Source of the DNA: Bacillota bacterium
GTDB taxonomy: Bacteria; Bacillota; Sulfobacillia; JAJZYS01; JAJYTV01
Direction: 5' to 3'
NCBI GenBank assembly: GCA_021806845.1
Contig: JAKAPV010000155.1
Coordinates: 1 to 7,169, forward strand
DNA length: 7,169 nucleotides
Numbering within the stretch: the first letter of the stretch is position 1; every line of letters begins with the position of its first letter. Shown one piece after another: positions 4,482 to 7,169 of the stretch. The notes beneath the pieces were generated by a model that was given only the letters and a program-made list of their open reading frames with translations, was not told the DNA's origin and searched no databases. The translations under genes were made by a program, and so were the position numbers.

Positions 4482-6401
4482 TTGGGATCGTCGGTAGGCG
4501 GCGGCAGCGAGCGCCGGGCATTCCATGAGCGGCTCGCGCAGGGGCTCCTCCTCGGGGACGCGGCCTACGGCACCGCCCTCACGCGGGCGGCCGGCGGCAG
4601 GCTCGTCGAACTCCTCAACCTCGAACAGCCAGCCGTCGTAGAGGCGCTGCACCTCTCCTATCTGCGCGCTGGCGCGGAGATCCTGCAGACGAACACGTAC
4701 GCCGCGAACCGGCTCCAGCTCGCGCCGTACGGACTCTCCCACGAGGTCTACAAACTGAATCTGCAAGGGGCGAAGATCGCGCGCGGGGCGCGGGAGATCG
4801 CCGGGGAGGCCGCGCTGATCGCGGGCTCTGTCGGTCCCTTGGGGGTGTCGCGGGGCGGGGCGCAGCGCCTGGGCCCGGCGGCGGCCGATGCGCTGCGCGA
4901 GCAGATCGACGCCCTCCTCGCAGGCGGCGTCGACCTCCTGCTCCTCGAAACGCAGGCAGATCCCGAGGAGGCGGCACTCGCGCTCTCGGTCGCCCGCACG
5001 GCCTCAGATCTCCCGGTGATCCTCAACTTCTCCTTCGCGGAGGGCGACCTCACCCTGAGCGGCCACTCGGTCGCGGACATCGCCGCCATGCTGCAAAGCC
5101 AGGAGGACCCGCCGGACCTCTTCGGCGTCAACTGCTCGCTCGGCCCCTCGCACGCCCTGCGCCTCCTGCGCCAGATGCGGGCGGCCGGCATCCAGGGCCC
5201 CTTCTCCGTCGCACCGAACGCGGGTCCGCCGATGCGCGTCGGGGCGGAGATCGACTACCTCGGAACGCCGGAGCGCTTCGCAGCGCTGCTCGGCGAGCTG
5301 CAGGCGGAAGGCGCCTGCTGCGTCGGAGGCTGCTGCGGCACGGATGCCGCCTACATCGCGGCCTTGCGGGACGCGCGCGAGAGCCTGCCGCACGGGGGAG
5401 CCGAGGCGCCGCAGCGCGGCGCCGTACTCGTGCGCGAGCGCCAAGAACCCTCGCCAAAGCCGGCGCATCTCGGCCTGCCGCCGCGCGCGGCCCTGCGAGA
5501 GAAGCTCGGGCGGTCCTTCGTGATCGGGATCGAGCTCGACCCGCCGCGGGGGAGCGCGGTCGGCAAGCTGCTCGAGGACGCTGCGCTCGTGCGGGAGGCG
5601 GGCGCGGACTTCATCAACGTCGGCGACAGCCCGATGGCGCGCGCGCGCATGGGGGCGCTGGGCGGCGCGCACCTCGTGCAGCAGGCAACGGGCCTCGAGG
5701 CGATCCTGCACATGACGACCCGCGATCGCAACCGCAGGGCGCTCGAGGCGGACCTCCTGAGCGCCCACGCGCTCGGCGTGCGCAGCATCCTGGCGCTCAC
5801 CGGCGACCGGCCCGCGGATGGCGGGGTCTTCGAACTCGATTCGATCGGCCTGCTCGAGGAGATCCGCAGCCTCAACGCGGGCACGGACCCGGGCGGCGCG
5901 CGCATCGGCACCGCCACGGACTTCTTTCCGGCCTGCGCCTTCGATCCGGGGGCGGAGGACCTCAGGCGGGAGACGGATCGCCTGCGCAGAAAGCTGGAGG
6001 CCGGCGCACGCCTTGTCATGACGCAGCCCATCTACGCACCGGATGCCCTCCTGCGGGCGCTCGACCTCCTGGGGCCGCCATCCGTGCCGCTCGTACTGGG
6101 CGTCATGCCGTTCTACAGCCACCGCCACGCGGTCTACCTCGACCGCGAGGTGCCCGGAGTCCGGGTGCCGCAGGCGCTGCAGGAACGCATGGAGCGGGCG
6201 GGGGAGCGGGGCCTCGAGATCGGTCTTCAGATCGCCTGGCAGATCGTCGAGGAACTCTCCTCGCTGATCGCAGGGGTCTACATCGTCCCATCGTTCGGCA
6301 AGGTCCGGCCGGTCGCGGAATTCGCGGCGCAGCTGCGCGCTGCGCACGCGGGTACGCCGGCCGATTGGCAGGAGGAGGAACACAGTTGGCAACGTCCTTG
6401 A
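4482..6401 (+). CDS. yitJ: Bifunctional homocysteine S-methyltransferase / methylenetetrahydrofolate reductase
   Basis: This cytoplasmic protein of 639 residues (Bacillus YitJ is about 612) joins two methionine-cycle activities. Residues ~11-300 are a homocysteine S-methyltransferase domain: LGDAAYGTAL (24-33; the motif is more often DGAMGT), QTNTYAANR (69-77), and zinc-ligand cysteines C218 in GVNCS and C284/C285 in GGCCGT. Residues ~345-620 are the FAD-dependent reductase that makes 5-methyl-THF from 5,10-methylene-THF: IGIELDPPRG, HMTTRDRNRRA (410-420), ILALTGDRP, MTQPIY (513-518) and MPFYSHRHAVYL. The TTG start at 4482 is the only suitable start before the conserved region; a GAAGGGG stretch ends 9 bases upstream and lies just after the riboswitch terminator. 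The end overlaps metE by 16 bases, so translation is probably coupled. The reductase half would supply the methyl donor for MetE; what the N-terminal half uses as donor in vivo cannot be told from sequence. Confidence 0.93.
   Translation: MGSSVGGGSERRAFHERLAQGLLLGDAAYGTALTRAAGGRLVELLNLEQPAVVEALHLSYLRAGAEILQTNTYAANRLQLAPYGLSHEVYKLNLQGAKIARGAREIAGEAALIAGSVGPLGVSRGGAQRLGPAAADALREQIDALLAGGVDLLLLETQADPEEAALALSVARTASDLPVILNFSFAEGDLTLSGHSVADIAAMLQSQEDPPDLFGVNCSLGPSHALRLLRQMRAAGIQGPFSVAPNAGPPMRVGAEIDYLGTPERFAALLGELQAEGACCVGGCCGTDAAYIAALRDARESLPHGGAEAPQRGAVLVRERQEPSPKPAHLGLPPRAALREKLGRSFVIGIELDPPRGSAVGKLLEDAALVREAGADFINVGDSPMARARMGALGGAHLVQQATGLEAILHMTTRDRNRRALEADLLSAHALGVRSILALTGDRPADGGVFELDSIGLLEEIRSLNAGTDPGGARIGTATDFFPACAFDPGAEDLRRETDRLRRKLEAGARLVMTQPIYAPDALLRALDLLGPPSVPLVLGVMPFYSHRHAVYLDREVPGVRVPQALQERMERAGERGLEIGLQIAWQIVEELSSLIAGVYIVPSFGKVRPVAEFAAQLRAAHAGTPADWQEEEHSWQRP
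6370..6380 (+). promoter_or_regulatory. metE ribosome binding site inside the end of yitJ
   Basis: AGGAGGAGGAA ends 5 bases before TTG 6386. It is itself coding in yitJ (the QEEE stretch near the C-terminus), so ribosomes finishing yitJ cover the metE start. Confidence 0.75.
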
Positions 6402-7169
6402 ACCTCGGTTTCCCGCGGATCGGTCCCCAGCGTGAACTGAAGCGAGCCACGGAGGACTATTGGGCCGGCCGACTCGACGCGGCGGGCCTCGAGCGGGCGG
6501 GTGCGGAGATCCGCACGGAGATGTGGCGCCAGCAGCTGCGGGCGGGGATCCAGTCGATCCCCGTGGGCGACTTCTCCTTCTACGACCAGGTGCTGGACGC
6601 CGCGGTGCTGGTCGGCGCGCTGCCGGAGCGCTATCTCCTGCTCGGCGAGCCGACGGACTTTCCCGCGTACTTCGCAGCCGCGCGCGGCGTCGCCGGCGAG
6701 GGCGGCCTCGCGCCGCTCGAGATGACCAAGTGGTTCGACACCAACTACCACTACATCGTCCCGGAGTTCGCCCGCGACACGACGTTCCGCCTGCACCCAG
6801 GCCGCCTCCTGGGCCAGCTGCGCGAGGCGCTCGCCCAAGGGGTGCCGGCGCGTCCAGTGCTGCTCGGGCCGGTTACGCTGCTGCGGCTGGGGAAGCCTGT
6901 CACACCGGGCTTCGATCCGCTCGACCTCCTGGAAAGGCTCCTGCCCGTCTACGCACAGCTCCTGGAGCAGCTGCAGCTGGCAGGCGCGAGCTTCGTGCAG
7001 ATCGACGAGCCGATCTTCGCGATGGACCTCTCGGACGCTGAACGGGCGGCCCTCGAGCAGAGCTTCGCGGCGCTGCGCGCCGCGGCGCCGGACCTGCGCA
7101 TCCTGCTCGCGAGCTACTTTGGCAGCTACGGTGAGGCGCTCCCCCTCGCGCTCGCGCTGCCGGTGGATG
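6386..7169 (+). CDS. metE: Cobalamin-independent methionine synthase, N-terminal third (3' end outside window)
   Basis: MetE transfers the methyl group of 5-methyl-THF-polyglutamate to homocysteine without B12, giving methionine. The frame is open from TTG 6386 to the window edge, giving 261 residues of a protein that is normally about 750-780. N-terminal domain signatures are clear: LGFPRIGPQRELKRATEDYW (7-26), IPVGDFSFYDQVLD (58-71), LEMTKWFDTNYHYIVPEF (111-128), LLGPVTLLRLGK (159-170) and FVQIDEPIF (203-211). The catalytic zinc site lies in the C-terminal domain, beyond the window. The start is fixed by the AGGAGGAGGAA site and by the family's usual opening (…LGFPRIG). No separate promoter is visible, so it should be read through from yitJ and share SAM riboswitch control. 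Third positions are very GC-rich, as in yitJ. Confidence 0.95.
   Translation, partial: MATSLNLGFPRIGPQRELKRATEDYWAGRLDAAGLERAGAEIRTEMWRQQLRAGIQSIPVGDFSFYDQVLDAAVLVGALPERYLLLGEPTDFPAYFAAARGVAGEGGLAPLEMTKWFDTNYHYIVPEFARDTTFRLHPGRLLGQLREALAQGVPARPVLLGPVTLLRLGKPVTPGFDPLDLLERLLPVYAQLLEQLQLAGASFVQIDEPIFAMDLSDAERAALEQSFAALRAAAPDLRILLASYFGSYGEALPLALALPVD

Noticed and set aside
5004..6392. 462-codon minus-strand open frame opposite yitJ
   Set aside because: Same GC-rich antisense effect; no ribosome site and no recognisable domain, whereas the plus strand encodes two known domains throughout.

Overview
The window looks like ordinary chromosome from a GC-rich, probably Gram-positive (Bacillota) bacterium. 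The main evidence is a textbook SAM-I (S-box) riboswitch with its own terminator, controlling a YitJ-type methionine gene. Strong AGGAGG-like ribosome sites in front of TTG/GTG starts and a TTGACG/TACGCT sigma-A-type promoter support this. A high-GC lineage of the Symbiobacterium/Thermaerobacter/Sulfobacillus kind would fit, but that is inference from style, not a species call.

Left part (1-1440): the 3' end of a tryptophan-rich protein I do not recognise (2-748). It is followed by a 287-base gap holding a perfect 32-base palindrome and a small cluster of GCAAAyCC repeats. Next come a small single-pass membrane protein with a coiled C-terminal helix (1036-1260) and, on the minus strand, a 60-codon remnant of an alpha/alpha-toroid (terpene-cyclase-like) protein that has a stop codon but no start.

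Middle part (1442-4098): a minus-strand YhdH/AcuI-type medium-chain reductase (acrylyl-CoA reductase family) stands back to back with a plus-strand threonine synthase. The threonine synthase faces a minus-strand two-helix membrane protein across a 9-bp hairpin.

Right part (4255-7169): a promoter, SAM-I riboswitch and terminator lead into a bifunctional homocysteine S-methyltransferase/methylenetetrahydrofolate reductase. This overlaps by 16 bases the start of metE, which runs off the window. The reductase half makes 5-methyl-THF, MetE uses it to methylate homocysteine, and the riboswitch shuts the pair down when SAM is plentiful. Threonine synthase draws on the same homoserine branch of the aspartate family, so the right two thirds is largely amino-acid metabolism.

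I see no mobile element, CRISPR array, tRNA or rRNA, and no convincing new defence or biosynthetic system. The points most worth a second look are the toroid-protein remnant, the degenerate N-terminal metal ribbon of the threonine synthase, the long palindrome and the compact riboswitch switch geometry.
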